A stretch of 64,000 bases of DNA from Rhodoblastus sp963703385. Its GTDB lineage: Bacteria; Pseudomonadota; Alphaproteobacteria; Rhizobiales; Beijerinckiaceae. The DNA lies in assembly GCA_963703385.1 (NCBI GenBank), contig OY969816.1, positions 682,001-746,000 on the forward strand. The letters run 5' to 3'. The notes beneath the pieces are model-generated. The model worked only from the letters and a program-made list of their open reading frames with translations, had not been told where the DNA came from and did not search any database. The position numbers were made by a program, and so were the translations under genes. Shown here piece by piece: positions 1 to 9,263 of this stretch (positions are counted from its first letter, which is position 1; each line of letters starts with the position of its first letter).

Positions 1-1352
1 TTGATGTCGGCGAGCAGCAGCACGCCCTCGGGACGATGCAGCGTCTGGTACTCGCCGGCAAGGGTCAAGGCCTGACGCTGGCCGTTCTCGATGCGGTAAA
101 AACTCTTGCCCTGCGCCGCGAGGAGAATCGGGGGGACGGCGCGGCCTTCCTTTTCGAGCCGGGCGACGAACCAGTCGACGCCGATCTTGTCGAGGAGTTC
201 GAACGGCCCGCTCTTCCAGTTGTAGCCGAGCCGCATCGCCTCATCGATGGAGTCGATCTCGTCGGCGGCGTCACCGACCAGCAGCGCGGCATAGCTGAGC
301 GTTTCGCTCATCACGGTCCAGGCGTAGCGGCCAAAAACACTGTCATGTTCGAACAGCTTTTTCAGGTTCTTGCCGGCTCCCTTGACCGCTTCGGCTTCAG
401 CCTTTTTCTGGACGCGATAATCCCCGCTCTTGAGGTCGATCGCCTCCCTGCGCTTGTTCATCTCGCGATTGACGCGATAGAAGCCGCCCTTGCCCTTGCG
501 CCCGGTGTAACCGTCCTTGATCATGCGCTCGATCAGGGGCGCCGGCCGGTTCATGGCGTGGAACGGGTCTTCCGGCGGCAGCGAGGCCGCCATGCTGGCG
601 TTGATATGCGGCATCAGGTCGAGGCCGATCAGGTCGAGCAGGCCGAACACGCCGGTCTTGGGGATTCCGAACGGCTTGCCGATGATGGCGTCGGCGTCCT
701 CGACGTCGAGGCCGATGTCGAAAGCCGTGACCACCGCCGTTTGCAGCCAGTAGACGCCAAGGCGGTTGGCGATGAAGCCGGGCCGGTCCTTGCAGGGCAC
801 GACGCCCTTGCCGAGACGATAGTCACAGAACGCTGTCAGTGATTTGATGGTTTCCAGATCGTTCTTCTCGCTCGTCACCAGCTCCAACAGGCGCATATAG
901 CGCGGCGGGTTGAAGAAATGGGTGATGACGAAATCGCGCGCAAAACTTTCCGGCAGGCCTTCGGTCAGTTTGGCCAGCGGAATGGTCGAGGTGTTGGACG
1001 CGACCACGCTGCCTTTCTTGCGATTGCGTTCGATTTTGGCGTAGAGCGCCTGCTTGATGTCGAGCCGTTCGATCACCGCCTCGACGATCCAGTCGCAATC
1101 GGCGAGCAGATCGAGATTGTCCTCGATATTGCCGGTGGTGACGAGTTTCGCCGCCGCCTTGCTCATGAAGGGCGCGGGCTCGGTCTTCAGCATCCTGGCC
1201 ACAGCGCCTTCGGCGATGGCGTTGCGGTTCGAAGCGCCGGCCGGCACGATGTCGAGCAGCACGACCGGCGTGCCCGAGTTGGCGACCTGGGCGGCGATGC
1301 CAGCGCCCATGACGCCGGCGCCGATGACGGCGACTTTCCTGATCTCGGCCAT
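1..1352 (-). CDS. 3-hydroxyacyl-CoA dehydrogenase / enoyl-CoA hydratase, C-terminus cut by window edge
   Basis: Cytosolic beta-oxidation enzyme that oxidises 3-hydroxyacyl-CoA with NAD+. Reading the minus strand from the ATG at 1352 gives an open frame to the window edge (about 450 codons). The protein starts with a Rossmann motif GAGVMGAGI about ten residues in, followed by a typical dehydrogenase body with TSTIPL, FFNPP and DRPGFIANR. The dehydrogenase domain comes first, so a C-terminal crotonase domain (FadN-like order) is expected beyond the edge; that part is inference. The start codon overlaps the thiolase stop by one base (TGATG), so the two genes are translationally coupled, as is usual for fad gene pairs. 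Confidence 0.9.
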   Translation of the reverse strand, partial: MAEIRKVAVIGAGVMGAGIAAQVANSGTPVVLLDIVPAGASNRNAIAEGAVARMLKTEPAPFMSKAAAKLVTTGNIEDNLDLLADCDWIVEAVIERLDIKQALYAKIERNRKKGSVVASNTSTIPLAKLTEGLPESFARDFVITHFFNPPRYMRLLELVTSEKNDLETIKSLTAFCDYRLGKGVVPCKDRPGFIANRLGVYWLQTAVVTAFDIGLDVEDADAIIGKPFGIPKTGVFGLLDLIGLDLMPHINASMAASLPPEDPFHAMNRPAPLIERMIKDGYTGRKGKGGFYRVNREMNKRREAIDLKSGDYRVQKKAEAEAVKGAGKNLKKLFEHDSVFGRYAWTVMSETLSYAALLVGDAADEIDSIDEAMRLGYNWKSGPFELLDKIGVDWFVARLEKEGRAVPPILLAAQGKSFYRIENGQRQALTLAGEYQTLHRPEGVLLLADI

Positions 1353-2488
1353 CACACCGCCTCCAGAATGGTGGCGATGCCCTGGCCGCCGCCGATACAT
1401 TGGGTGGCGAGCGCGTACTTGCCCTTCTCGCGCTTCAGCAATTGCGCGGCCTTGCCGACAATGCGGGCGCCGGTCGCACCGAGCGGATGGCCAAGGGCGA
1501 TGGCGCCGCCGTCGAGATTGACTTGTGCTTCGGCGAGGCCGAGGTCGCGCATCGAGGCGATCGACTGGCTGGAAAAGGCTTCGTTCAGTTCGACGACGTC
1601 GAGCTGTCTGGCTTCCAACCCGGCCCGCGCAAGCGCCTTGAGGCTGGCGCCGACCGGGCCGATGCCCATGATCGACGGCTCGCAGCCGGCAACCGCCATC
1701 GACTTGACCGCGGCGAGAATGTCGAATCCGTTTTTGCGCGCGTAATCCTCGCTGCACACCAGCACGGCGGAGGCGCCGTCGGTGAGGGGCGAGGAGGTTC
1801 CGGCCGTCACCACGCCCTCGGCGTTGAAGGCGGGTTTCAAGTCGGCGAGGCCTTCGAGCGTGGTGTCGGGGCGCGGGCAGCCGTCGACCGACACCGTTCC
1901 CTTGCGGCCAATGATGGGAATGATCTCGTCGACGAACCTGCCGGCGTTTTGCGCGGCGGCGGTCTTGTGCTGGGAGCGAAGGGCGAATTCTTCCTGTTCT
2001 TTGCGCGAAATCTTCCATTGCGCGGCGACATTCTCGGCGGTGTCGCCCATGCCCATATAGGCGGCGGGCATTTTTTTCGCGAGTTCGGGATTGGGCATCG
2101 GATTGAAGCCCATCATCGGCACCCGGCTCATGCTTTCGACGCCGGCGCAGATGAAAACCTCGCCCGCGCGGCAAGCGATCGCGCCGGCCGCCATATGGAC
2201 GGCGGTCATGGACGAGCCGCAGAAGCGATTGACCGTGACGCCTCCGAGCGATTTAGGCAGGCCGGCGAGGAAGCCGACCAGGCGCGCGACGTTAAAACCC
2301 TGCTCGCCCTCCGGGAAAGCGCAGCCGAGGATCAGATCCTCGATGTCCTCCGGCTTGACGCCCGTCTTCTTGACCAGGCCGGCGACGACCTGCGCGGCCA
2401 GGTCGTCGGGGCGGACGGAAGCGAGTTCGCCCCTTTTGGCGGGGGTGAAAGGCGAACGGGCATAGCCTGCGATGACGGTTCTGGTCAT
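1352..2488 (-). CDS. fadA: acetyl-CoA acyltransferase (thiolase)
   Basis: Thiolytic cleavage of 3-ketoacyl-CoA, the last step of beta-oxidation. The 378-residue length is normal for the family. The nucleophile is Cys90 in NRFCGSSMTA. The C-terminal half has NEAFSSQ, the catalytic His in GHPLGATGAR and the second Cys in CIGGGQG. A GGGAGA ribosome site lies about 7 bases before the ATG. It sits directly upstream of the hydroxyacyl-CoA dehydrogenase and downstream of a MerR-type regulator, forming a small fatty-acid (or branched-chain acyl) degradation operon. Assignment to thiolase is firm; the choice of the fadA symbol over fadI is by context only. Confidence 0.92.
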   Translation of the reverse strand: MTRTVIAGYARSPFTPAKRGELASVRPDDLAAQVVAGLVKKTGVKPEDIEDLILGCAFPEGEQGFNVARLVGFLAGLPKSLGGVTVNRFCGSSMTAVHMAAGAIACRAGEVFICAGVESMSRVPMMGFNPMPNPELAKKMPAAYMGMGDTAENVAAQWKISRKEQEEFALRSQHKTAAAQNAGRFVDEIIPIIGRKGTVSVDGCPRPDTTLEGLADLKPAFNAEGVVTAGTSSPLTDGASAVLVCSEDYARKNGFDILAAVKSMAVAGCEPSIMGIGPVGASLKALARAGLEARQLDVVELNEAFSSQSIASMRDLGLAEAQVNLDGGAIALGHPLGATGARIVGKAAQLLKREKGKYALATQCIGGGQGIATILEAV

Positions 2489-2528
2489 ACTTGTCTCCCG
2501 AGAAAATGAAACGTGGGCTTTCGCCCGC

Positions 2529-2999
2529 TCACGAAACTTCGATTCCCTTGGCGGCCAGCATGTCGCGCGTCGCCCGTTCGACGTCGCGCAATTCGGCCAA
2601 ACTCGTTTTCACGTCCTGCAACTGGGTTTCCAGCTGCGCGATGCGCGCGCGCGCCTTGCCGAGCAGGCTCTTCATCTGGGCCACCTGGGTGGGATCGGCC
2701 TGGTAGAGGTCGAGGAATTCCTTGATGTCCCTCAGGCTGAAGCCCATGCGCTTGCCGCGCAGGATCAGGATCAGCCGGGCGCGGTCGCGCGGGCTGTAAA
2801 GCCGGGACAGCCCGACGCGACGCGGCGTGATGAGACCCTTGACCTCATAGAAACGGATGGCGCGCAGCGTCAGACCCAGCTCGCCCGCAAGCTCGGCGAT
2901 CGAAAAGCTTTTCGCGGCCGTCGCCGGTTTGTCCGTCGCCGGGCCGGCGCGTCGGGCGCGCGCGCCCGGCGTTTCGGATGAATGATGGGGCGTTGTCAC
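2529..2999 (-). CDS. MerR-family transcriptional regulator
   Basis: DNA-binding regulator. After a low-complexity N-terminus the winged helix reads SIAELAGELGL..IRFYEVKGLI..R.YS, followed by a coiled-coil dimerisation helix rich in A, Q and L. It has no cysteine pair for metal or Fe-S sensing. I chose the GTG at 2999 because AGGAAGGGA lies just upstream; an ATG at 3083 would add 28 unlike residues. The orientation and distance to the thiolase gene (40 bases) suggest it controls the beta-oxidation pair, as LiuR/PsrA-like MerR proteins do in proteobacteria. The ligand is unknown. Confidence 0.85.
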   Translation of the reverse strand: MTTPHHSSETPGARARRAGPATDKPATAAKSFSIAELAGELGLTLRAIRFYEVKGLITPRRVGLSRLYSPRDRARLILILRGKRMGFSLRDIKEFLDLYQADPTQVAQMKSLLGKARARIAQLETQLQDVKTSLAELRDVERATRDMLAAKGIEVS

Positions 3000-3296
3000 G
3001 CGATTCCCTTCCTGTGCGGGAAATTTTCCACGCGGCGTCTTGAACGTTGACCTATACGTAATGAGGCCGCCCGGCCCTGTCAATGGATAAGTTCATATGT
3101 AAACAAAATGTGAAACTGTGAACGAAAACATATGTATGTCATGATTTTAGTCCGTCGATTGGCGCGGCCGGCGCTGGAATATGGCGGTTTGCGGCAAAGG
3201 AACGGACCCTTTGTCATTCGTTACGGCTTGGCATAGGCTTGGCGCGTGCGAGTCGATGCGGCGGGAAGGCCGCCGCAATGGGCGCGGGAGAAGAAA

Positions 3297-3758
3297 ATGC
3301 GTTTGATCCTTGGCCTTGTCTTGTCTTGTCTGACTTTCGCAGCCGCGCGCGCGGAGGAAAGCGCCGCGTCCGCCCCCTACAGCCCCGATCTCGCCGACAT
3401 CATGGCGGGCGCGCAATGGCGCCAGCTCAAATTGTCCTTCGCCGGCGCCCAGAAGAACTGGCCGCTCGCGGATTTCGAAATCGGCCTGATGCGCAAGAAT
3501 TTCGCCGAGGCTGCGAAATATTATCCCGAATTCGACAAGGTTTCGGTCGCAAAATTGATCAAGGAGATCAGCGAGCCGGCGCTGGACGAGGTCGCGGCGA
3601 GCGTCAAGGCCAAGGACGAGACGGCGTTCAAGAAATCCTTCGCCCGCCTGACCGAAGCCTGCAATTCCTGCCATCAGGCGGCGGGCATGGGTTTCATCAA
3701 GATCAGGGTGCCGACGCTTTCGCCTTTCAGCAATCAGGTGTTCGAACCGGGGCGCTGA
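3297..3758 (+). CDS. periplasmic monohaem cytochrome c-like protein
   Basis: Exported protein of 153 residues. The first about 20 residues are a signal peptide ending near AARAEE. One haem-binding motif, CNSCH, lies near the C-terminus, as in cytochrome c-prime-like and other four-helix c-type cytochromes; the rest is helical. The start at 3297 is preferred over 3246 because GGGAG lies upstream and the signal peptide then begins correctly. It converges on the polyamine permease gene and the two overlap by 25 bases at their 3' ends. The electron partner is unknown. Confidence 0.75.
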   Translation: MRLILGLVLSCLTFAAARAEESAASAPYSPDLADIMAGAQWRQLKLSFAGAQKNWPLADFEIGLMRKNFAEAAKYYPEFDKVSVAKLIKEISEPALDEVAASVKAKDETAFKKSFARLTEACNSCHQAAGMGFIKIRVPTLSPFSNQVFEPGR

Positions 3759-4564
3759 TTTCCGGAACGTTCCTCGCGCGGCCTCTGCCACAAAAAAGCG
3801 GCGAGCGCCGCCATCGACACCAGGGCGATGGCGAGGGCGCCCAGCGCATTGATCTTGGGGCTGACGCCGAGCTTGACGCTGCCGAGCACCACCACCGGCA
3901 GAGGCGTCGCGCCGGGGGCGGAGACGAACTGGCTGGTCACCACATCGTCGAGGCTGAGCGAAAAGGCGAGCAGCCAGCCGGCCGCAAGCGCCGGCGAGAT
4001 CACCGGCAAGGTGATGACAAAAAAGGTTTTTAAGGGCGAAGCCCCGAGGTCGAGCGCAGCCTCCTCAATTCCGCGGTCGAAATCGGCGAGCCGTCCGGCG
4101 ACGATCACCGCGACATAGGACAAAGTGAAGCTGACGTGGGCGATGACGAGGGTCCAGAACCCGCGCTGCGATGGCCAGCCCAAAACATCGCCCATATTGA
4201 CGAAGAGCAGCAGCAGCGAGATCGCCATGACAATTTCGGGCATGGCGAGCGGGGCGAAGACCAGGCCGGCGAACACGGTCCGACTGAGGAAGCGCGGGAA
4301 GCGGGCAAGCGCGAAACCGGCGAGCGCGCCGAGCGCCAGCGCGAGCGAAGCCGAGACAAAAGCGAGCTTGAGACTGAGCCAGGCCGCGCCGAGCAGCGCC
4401 TGGTCGGAGGCGAGCTCCACGTACCAGCGTGTGGAAAAGCCGGCCCAGACAGTGGCGAGCTTCGAGGCGGTGAAGGAATAGACCACGACGAGCGCCAGCG
4501 GCGCGTAAAGAAAGGCGAGGCCAAGCGCCAGCGCCGAACGGCGGAAGAAACCGCGGCCGGTCAT
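3734..4564 (-). CDS. potI: polyamine ABC transporter, inner-membrane permease PotI type
   Basis: Second permease of a spermidine/putrescine-type importer. It has about six hydrophobic helices and the permease EAA loop (EEAALDLGASPLKTFFVITLP) that contacts the ATPase. The start at 4564 (ATG overlapping the potH stop as TGATGA) fits the pattern of overlaps throughout this operon better than the ATG ten codons upstream. Length is 276 residues, normal for PotC/PotI. Confidence 0.9.
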   Translation of the reverse strand: MTGRGFFRRSALALGLAFLYAPLALVVVYSFTASKLATVWAGFSTRWYVELASDQALLGAAWLSLKLAFVSASLALALGALAGFALARFPRFLSRTVFAGLVFAPLAMPEIVMAISLLLLFVNMGDVLGWPSQRGFWTLVIAHVSFTLSYVAVIVAGRLADFDRGIEEAALDLGASPLKTFFVITLPVISPALAAGWLLAFSLSLDDVVTSQFVSAPGATPLPVVVLGSVKLGVSPKINALGALAIALVSMAALAAFLWQRPREERSGNQRPGSNT

Positions 4565-5517
4565 CACGCCGCCTCCAGCCGGCGCGCCATCCATTGCAGC
4601 AGCAGCAGGGGCGCGACCAGGATCGCCAGCAGCGATATCGCCACGGCGGAAGCCGTCGGCCAGTCGCGATTGAGGAAAAATTCATTGGCGAGCTGCGTGC
4701 CGAGCATCACATAATTCTGGCCCCCGAGCAGGGTCGGCACGACATATTCGCCGCAGGCCGGGATGAAGACGAGCAGAAGGCCGGAGAGAATCCCAGGCCA
4801 GGACAAGGGCAGGACGATGAGCGCAAAAGCCCGCCACGGCGGGGCGCCGAGATCGCGCGCGGCCTCGGCCACCGACCAGTCGATCTTGACCAGATTGGCG
4901 TAGAGCGGCAGCACCATGAAGGGCAGGTAATTATAGACCATGCCGATCTGCACCGCCACGTCGGTATAGAGAAGGCTTGGCGGGTGGGCGGGGTCGATCA
5001 GCCCGAGCCACGCCAGCGCCTGATTGATCAGCCCGGTTTCCTTCAACAGGTTGATCATCGCGAAAGTGCGGATCAGCGACGAGGTGAAGAAGGGCAGGAT
5101 GATCGCCATCAGCAGCAATTGCCGGCGACGCGGCGGCTCCAGCGCCATGGCGTAGGCGATTGGATAGCCGAGCGCCAGACAGAGCAGGGACGAGGTCGCG
5201 GCGATGCGGACCGAGTTCCACAAGGCGACGGCATAGAGATTGTCGCCCAGGATCGCGCGGTAATTGTCGAGATTAAGCGCGCGCCAGTCGAGCGGATTGC
5301 TGTAGGGCGGCGCGCCATCCACCGCGTGGGTGAGGCTGATCGCCAGCGAAACCAGAAACGGCGCGAGGAAAAAGGCCAGCAGCCAGGCATAGGGCAGGGC
5401 GGCGGACGGAAAAGCGTTTCCTGGCGCTCGCTCTGGCGTTAGACGCCGGTCGCTCCGGCGTTCGCCGACCGCTCCCGGAGGTCGCGAACCGCTTGCGCGA
5501 TTTGTTGCGTCCGTCAT
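4564..5517 (-). CDS. potH: polyamine ABC transporter, inner-membrane permease PotH type
   Basis: First permease of the importer. A cytoplasmic basic N-terminal stretch of about 40 residues precedes the first membrane helix (PYAWLLAFFLAPFLVSL), and the ATPase-contacting loop reads EAARDLGAPPWRAFALIVLPLS. The start codon overlaps the potG stop (ATGA) and the stop overlaps the potI start. Length 317 residues, as expected for PotB/PotH. Confidence 0.9.
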   Translation of the reverse strand: MTDATNRASGSRPPGAVGERRSDRRLTPERAPGNAFPSAALPYAWLLAFFLAPFLVSLAISLTHAVDGAPPYSNPLDWRALNLDNYRAILGDNLYAVALWNSVRIAATSSLLCLALGYPIAYAMALEPPRRRQLLLMAIILPFFTSSLIRTFAMINLLKETGLINQALAWLGLIDPAHPPSLLYTDVAVQIGMVYNYLPFMVLPLYANLVKIDWSVAEAARDLGAPPWRAFALIVLPLSWPGILSGLLLVFIPACGEYVVPTLLGGQNYVMLGTQLANEFFLNRDWPTASAVAISLLAILVAPLLLLQWMARRLEAA

Positions 5518-6572
5518 GACCGCAGCACCGTGACGGCCTCGGGCGGCCAGGTCAGGGTCACGTTATCGCCGATGGCGAAGGCGGACGCCGCGTGAACGGC
5601 GTTGAACCGGGCGGCGCGCAGCAGGGCGCCGCCCTCGGCGCGCACGAAATAGACGGTGTGGTCGCCGTGATAGGACAGGCTCTCGACCTGCCCGTTTTCC
5701 GCATTGCTGCGCGGCAGATGCTCGTTGCGCGCGGCGATGCCGATGTTCTCCGGCCGGATCGAGACCCAGAACGGCCCGGCGCCCGCGACCGGCGCGGATG
5801 CGACGAGGAAGCCGGCGACGCCCTCGGCCAGAAGGCCCTCGCCGCTGGCTTCCGCGGGCAGCAGATTGATTGCGCCGATGAAGCCGGCGACGAAGCGATT
5901 GGCCGGCTGGGCATAGAGCGCGCGCGGCGTGTCGACCTGCTCGATCCGGCCGTGGTTCATCACCGCGACCCGCGAGGCAAGGGTCATCGCCTCGTCCTGG
6001 TCATGGGTGACGACGACGAAAGTGACGCCGGTCTTCTTCTGCACATCGAGCAGATGCAGCTGGGTCGCTTCGCGCAATTTGCGGTCGAGCGCGGACAGAG
6101 GTTCGTCGAGCAGCAGGACCTTGGGCCTTTTGACGATCGCCCGCGCCAGAGCGACGCGCTGTTTCTGGCCACCGGAAAGCTGGTGCGGCTTGCGCTCGGC
6201 ATAGTCGCGCATGACGACGAGGTCGAGCGCCTCTTCAGTTCGCCGGCGCAGCTCCGTCCCGCGCACGCCTTCCTGACGCAGGCCGAATTCGACATTCTTC
6301 GCCACGCTCATATGGGGAAAGAGCGCATAGGACTGGAACATCATATTGACCGGGCGTCGATGCGGCGGCGCGGCGGTCATATCGGCGCCGTCGATCAGGA
6401 TGCGCCCCGCGTCGGGCCGCTCGAAGCCGGCGATCATCCGCAACAGGGTGGTCTTGCCCGAGCCGGAGCCGCCGAGAATGGCGAAGAATTCGTTCCGAGC
6501 GATCGCCAGATCGACGCCCGCGACGGCCACATCGTCGCCGAAACTTTTGGTCAGGCCCTCGACCCGGATCAT
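5514..6572 (-). CDS. potG: polyamine ABC transporter, ATP-binding subunit PotG type
   Basis: Drives polyamine import. It has Walker A GGSGSGKTT (about residues 34-42), Q-loop MMFQSYALFPHM, signature LSGGQKQR, Walker B VLLLDEPLSALD and switch His in VVTHDQDEA. A C-terminal TOBE-like domain carries SIRPENIGI. I set the start at 6572, where ATG overlaps the potF stop by one base; the alternative ATG at 6599 lies inside potF. The length of 352 residues is standard for PotA/PotG. Confidence 0.92.
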   Translation of the reverse strand: MIRVEGLTKSFGDDVAVAGVDLAIARNEFFAILGGSGSGKTTLLRMIAGFERPDAGRILIDGADMTAAPPHRRPVNMMFQSYALFPHMSVAKNVEFGLRQEGVRGTELRRRTEEALDLVVMRDYAERKPHQLSGGQKQRVALARAIVKRPKVLLLDEPLSALDRKLREATQLHLLDVQKKTGVTFVVVTHDQDEAMTLASRVAVMNHGRIEQVDTPRALYAQPANRFVAGFIGAINLLPAEASGEGLLAEGVAGFLVASAPVAGAGPFWVSIRPENIGIAARNEHLPRSNAENGQVESLSYHGDHTVYFVRAEGGALLRAARFNAVHAASAFAIGDNVTLTWPPEAVTVLRS

Positions 6573-7670
6573 CACAGGCCGGTCTTGATCTTGGTCCACA
6601 GCCGGGTGCGCAGCTTGTCGGTCTGGCGGCTGGGCACGGTCAGGACGAAAAAGGTTTTTTGGACTTGCCGAGGCGGATAGATCGTCGGGTCCTTGGCGAT
6701 TTCGGGCGAGACATAGGGCAAAGCGGCGGCGTTGCCGCTGCGGCCGCCGACCAGATTGGCGGTGTCGGCCATCACCTCCGGACGCATGACATAGTCAAGA
6801 AAAGCGTGGGCCTCGGCGACATGCGGCGCGCCGGCGGGAATGGCGAGCGCGTCGAGATAGAGCAGGGTTCCCTCCTTGGGGATGACATATTGGATGTGGA
6901 AGGGTTTTTTGGCTTCCTGCGCCCGCCTGGCGGCGATCTTGATATCGGTCGAATAGCCGAAGGCGATGCAGATGTCGCCGTTTGCGAGATCGTTGATATA
7001 GCCCGAAGATTCGAACTTGCGGATAGAGGGCCGGATCGAACTCATCACCGCCGCCGCGCGCCCGAGGTCTTCCGGCTTTTCGGAATTGGGATCGAGCTTG
7101 AGCCAGTTGAGGATCACCGGCAGTTCGTCGGTCGGGCTGTCGATCATCTCGACGCCGCAATCCTTGAATTTGGCAAGACTTCTCCGGCTTGAAGATCAGG
7201 TCGTAGCTGTCGAGCGGGGCGTCGGGCATGATCGCCTTGACCTTCTCGACATTGACCGCGATCCCGTCGGTGGCGACGATCCAGGGCGCGGCGTATCGGT
7301 TGCCCGGATCGGATTTGGCCATCAAGCCCAATATTTCCGGGTCGAGATTGCCCCAGTTCTTCAGCAGCGCCTTGTTGAGCGGCTGGTAGAGGCCGGCTCT
7401 CGCGCCGCGCACCAGGAAGGGGGTGAAGGTGGGAACGGCGATGTCATAGCCCGAATTGCCGGCCGAAAGTTTCGCCTCCAGGGTCTCGTTCTGGTCATAG
7501 GTGTCGTAATTGACCTTGATTCCAGTCTCCTTTTCGAAGCCGGGAATGACCTGGGGGCCGATATAATCGGTCCAGTTGTAGACATTGACGACCTTCTGCT
7601 GCGCGCTTGCGCCGCCAAAAAATCCCAGCGCCAGAAAAACCGCGCCCGCCCATCGGCCCCATCGCATCAT
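6572..7670 (-). pseudogene. potF: polyamine-binding periplasmic protein PotF, split by a one-base frameshift
   Basis: Solute-binding protein of the importer. The first frame gives a signal peptide ending GGASAQQ and the N-terminal lobe (VVNVYNWTDYIGP, then DIAVPT and AAPWIVATDGIAVN) down to YDLIFKPEK. The rest of the protein (FKDCGVEMIDSPTDELPVILNWL to the stop at 6572) continues in another frame. One extra base near 7178-7181 explains it: expected KLAKFKD reads KSCQIQG. It may be a real null allele or a base-calling error. The start is uncertain: ATG at 7670 with GGGGGGA upstream is preferred; GTG 7757 and ATG 7706 are alternatives. Confidence 0.8.
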
Positions 7671-7753
7671 TTTTCGCAGTCCCCCCGGCGTTTTCAGCGG
7701 CGCCATGATTCCCTGCTTCGCGCCGACAATCAATCGCCGCGCGGGCCGCCGTG

Positions 7754-8572
7754 TCACGCTTTTTCCAGCATTGCAAGCCGGCGTTCCAGTTCCGAGAGGG
7801 CCCAGGCGAGGCTGTCGTCCAGTTCGTCGTTGAGGTCGTGGGCGCGGAACATCTGGTCGGTATATTTGGCGAATTTCGCGGGGTCGTTTCCGGGCAGAAG
7901 CACATCGCCGCGCCGGCGCTTGGCGGCATATTCCTCAAAAGACTTGCCGAAATAATGGTTCACCCGGGCCGCCGACCAGTCCAGTTGATCGGAAATGCCA
8001 TGGTCCGCCATGGTCAGGGGCGCGCCCGAGGCAAGCACGGCGCGGCCGTGCGCCATGATCGGGGCGTGCATATGCACGGCGCTGGCGCAGCGCGGCCGGA
8101 ACAAGGATTTGACGTGGCGGTTGACCGCGCGATGCGGGGCGGAAGCGCGGGTAAAACGCTCCAGCACCAGGCCGGGCGCAAGAGTTTCCTGGCCGGAGGA
8201 GCCGAAAATGCGCCAGTTCACCGCGACGCAGGCGACATCCGGCGCGAAGCCGGCGAGGAAATCGTTGACCGGCGCGCGCGAAAAAATGTTGAGGAATTCA
8301 TCGGCGTCGAGGAACATGATCCAGTCGGTCTGGCATTTCCGCGTCGCGTCCGCATAGGCGCTGAACTGCGGCGAGACCGGAATGTTGGCCCAGCGGATAT
8401 GTTGGTCGATCACGCCGTCTCGTTTCAGCCGGTCGAGGACTCTTGGGGTGGAGTCGTCGCTGTCGTTCTCGTAGACGACGATGCGGTCGAAGCCGATCAT
8501 GCGGTGGAACAGCGCCCATTCGGCGAGATAGGGCGCCTCGTTCTTGACGATGGCGCAAAGCGTGCTCGACAT
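7754..8572 (-). CDS. glycosyltransferase family 2-like protein
   Basis: Probable cytosolic glycosyltransferase of 272 residues. The N-terminus (CAIVKNEAPYLAEWALFH, then VYENDSDDST) and the metal-binding FLDADEF are typical of the GT2-like group that acts on surface polysaccharides. The acceptor cannot be inferred. The stop overlaps a possible GTG start of potF, so it may be co-transcribed with the transporter even though the functions look unrelated. Confidence 0.8.
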   Translation of the reverse strand: MSSTLCAIVKNEAPYLAEWALFHRMIGFDRIVVYENDSDDSTPRVLDRLKRDGVIDQHIRWANIPVSPQFSAYADATRKCQTDWIMFLDADEFLNIFSRAPVNDFLAGFAPDVACVAVNWRIFGSSGQETLAPGLVLERFTRASAPHRAVNRHVKSLFRPRCASAVHMHAPIMAHGRAVLASGAPLTMADHGISDQLDWSAARVNHYFGKSFEEYAAKRRRGDVLLPGNDPAKFAKYTDQMFRAHDLNDELDDSLAWALSELERRLAMLEKA

Positions 8573-8612
8573 GGCGCCGGATCCCGCGTGATGGAGGCGG
8601 GACCCGTATAAT

Positions 8613-8951
8613 TCACTTCAGCAGCATGATAAAGCTCTGGCTGTCGCCGGGGCGGCGGACCTCAAGTCGGAGCAGGCCGAGATAGCGCACGAGGCGCAGC
8701 TTGTCGCCGGTCTGGAACCGCGCGCATTCGCCGGCCGCGACCTGATCGTCGACATATTTTTCCGCCGCGGCGCGGTCCTGATCGACATAGGTGTCGATCC
8801 ATTGCTTGATGTCGCTTTGTTGCTTGCAGCCGAACAGCGGGCTCTGCATGACGCAGATGTCGCCGATGCGGCAGCCCTTGGTGGCGAGCGCGCGAGCCTG
8901 GGAAACGGGAACCACAGCGAAGGCGAGGGCGAAGAGCAGTCTTGCTTTCAT
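8613..8951 (-). CDS. small exported protein of unknown function
   Basis: 112 residues with a signal peptide of about 22 residues (ends SQARALA) and three cysteines in the first half of the mature part (GCRIGDIC, FGCKQQ) plus one later (GEC). It is probably a small disulfide-bonded periplasmic protein. I do not recognise the family. It lies 40 bases upstream of the glycosyltransferase gene in the same direction. Confidence 0.6.
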   Translation of the reverse strand: MKARLLFALAFAVVPVSQARALATKGCRIGDICVMQSPLFGCKQQSDIKQWIDTYVDQDRAAAEKYVDDQVAAGECARFQTGDKLRLVRYLGLLRLEVRRPGDSQSFIMLLK

Positions 8952-9263
8952 GGGCCTTCCGTTCTTGGGCGCGTCATCTATTCGCGCGCCGCCGGGAGCG
9001 CGGCGCTTGGGTCGGATATTTTCAGCGCGTCAAAGTTGCGCGAAGCCTGCGTCGCCGATTTGCACTTTCCGGCGGGATGGGTTATCGAGGTGGCGCTGCA
9101 CCGCAGCAAGACGAGGCGCCGGCGCATAGGAACGCAACCCAAAGCGTCGCCCGGCCCCAAATCCGCCATTTTCGCTGACGGCCCAATCTATGCGGGGCTT
9201 TCGTCGACAGCGCCGCGTTCCAAAAAAACGCGCGGCGTTGCGGACCCGATTGTAAGAAGCCAC

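Noticed and set aside
918..2509. Long plus-strand frames over the thiolase and dehydrogenase genes
   Set aside because: Antisense of clearly recognised enzymes; composition is rich in R, G, H and D without domains.
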